A stretch of 51,889 nt of DNA, from contig JAJBBH010000051.1 of NCBI GenBank assembly GCA_020532185.1, positions 1-51,889 on the forward strand. Direction: 5' to 3'. The notes under the pieces are model-generated. The model did no database searches. It was not told the origin of the DNA and saw only the letters and a program-made list of their open reading frames with translations. The position numbers and the translations under genes were made by a program. Of this stretch, positions 51,541 through 51,889 are shown piece after piece (position 1 is the first letter of the stretch; each line of letters starts with the position of its first letter). The DNA comes from Candidatus Cloacimonadota bacterium. Lineage in GTDB: Bacteria > Cloacimonadota > Cloacimonadia > Cloacimonadales > WRIO01.

Positions 51541-51760
51541 ACAATGATTTTTTTTTACAACTAACTACAACTAACGAACACTAACTACAACTAACTTTTT
51601 TAACAACGAACGAAAACGAACTGCACGAACTATAACGAACTTTTTATTTAACCACTAAGAACACTAAGTTAACAAAGAACACGAAGGATTCAAACCACAA
51701 AGAGCACAAAGAGCACAAAGAGGATTATTATTTGCCACGAATCACACGAATAAGACACGA
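51541..51760. repeat. Degenerate AACGAAC / ACTAACTAC / CACAAAGAG repeat cluster
   Basis: Read on the minus strand it carries the same word families as 263-472: AGTTCGTT-like and GTTGTTAAAAAAGTT units, GTGGTTAAATA, TTCGTG and CTCTTTGTG units. The orientation is opposite to the left-end cluster. No gene is present. The sequence after about 51760 is AT-rich and featureless until the end repeat. Confidence 0.75.
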
Positions 51761-51856
51761 ATATTCTTATGAAATCAATTAACTTTAGTGATTGATTAGT
51801 GTTATTTATAGCTAATATAATGCCTGATTTTAAGTGCGATATATATCTGATTTCGA

Positions 51857-51889
51857 GATGGTAACACTACTCACTCGTTCACTCGTTCA
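51857..51889. repeat. GATGGTAAC plus inverted octamer repeat at window end
   Basis: GATGGTAAC (51857-51865) is the reverse complement of the core of the 29671 tandem repeat. It is followed by two units of ACTCGTTC (51873-51888), the reverse complement of the GAAYGAGT octamer family at 51-106. The array is cut by the end of the window. Confidence 0.75.

Noticed and set aside
49391-51544. Start of the EF-G paralogue at 51544
   Set aside because: The extra 33 residues are hydrophobic, unlike any EF-G, and the strong ribosome binding site is at 51445.

Overview
The window is AT-rich, densely coded bacterial chromosome carrying 46 well-supported protein genes plus one doubtful small ORF. I see no rRNA, tRNA, transposase, phage gene or CRISPR array. 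The organism is Gram-negative: there are three lipobox lipoproteins, at least two outer-membrane barrel-like proteins, and an MlaF-type ATPase. A MeaB chaperone implies methylmalonyl-CoA mutase, and the gene content is anaerobe-like (radical SAM enzymes, a two-fold protein disulfide oxidoreductase with an atypical thioredoxin reductase). Several intergenic regions carry TTGACA/TATAAT-type promoters, which argues against Bacteroidota. My best guess is a candidate phylum of the FCB group such as Cloacimonadota; this is inference from gene content and style, not a phylogeny.

Layout. 1-878: non-coding, built of short repeats. 879-4081 (-): phosphohexomutase operon with a small upstream ORF, an unknown gene and a lipoprotein. 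4192-5310 (+): meaB. 5307-10566 (-): five-gene operon mscS-HDOD-radical SAM-outer-membrane protein-aminotransferase V behind a perfect -35/-10 promoter. 11020-13030 (+): coiled-coil membrane protein, disulfide oxidoreductase, trxB-like reductase. 13219-19223 (-): four exported or membrane proteins (lipoprotein, barrel, VWA-like membrane protein, TPR protein), the least understood block. 19273-26600 (-): the classical rpmF-plsX-fabH-fabD-fabG-acpP // fabF-rnc-radical SAM lipid cluster, with an intrinsic terminator between acpP and fabF. 26712-31892 (-): nucleoside phosphorylase, aminotransferase, adenosine-specific kinase, rpmB and a cNMP-binding histidine kinase. 32072-37855 (+): metallo-hydrolase, mtaB, mlaF-like ATPase, sirtuin, RmlD-like reductase, PAS histidine kinase. 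37911-44840 (-): gyrB-gyrA-lipoprotein-aspS. 45072-48209 (-): ruvC, ruvA-rsmB-PASTA. 48517-51445 (-): yebC and an EF-G paralogue. 51446-51889: the same repeat families as the left end, in opposite orientation.

Most genes are housekeeping: fatty acid and phospholipid initiation, DNA topology and recombination, tRNA and rRNA modification, translation. The most unusual signals are a perfect 43-bp duplication in inverted orientation 48 kb apart, carrying a -10 hexamer and a Shine-Dalgarno plus ATG; mirrored repeat clusters at both ends; the four-gene envelope block; the thioredoxin reductase lacking its NADPH motif; and a PAS kinase with a cysteine cluster. I did not find a clearly defined new defence or mobile system.
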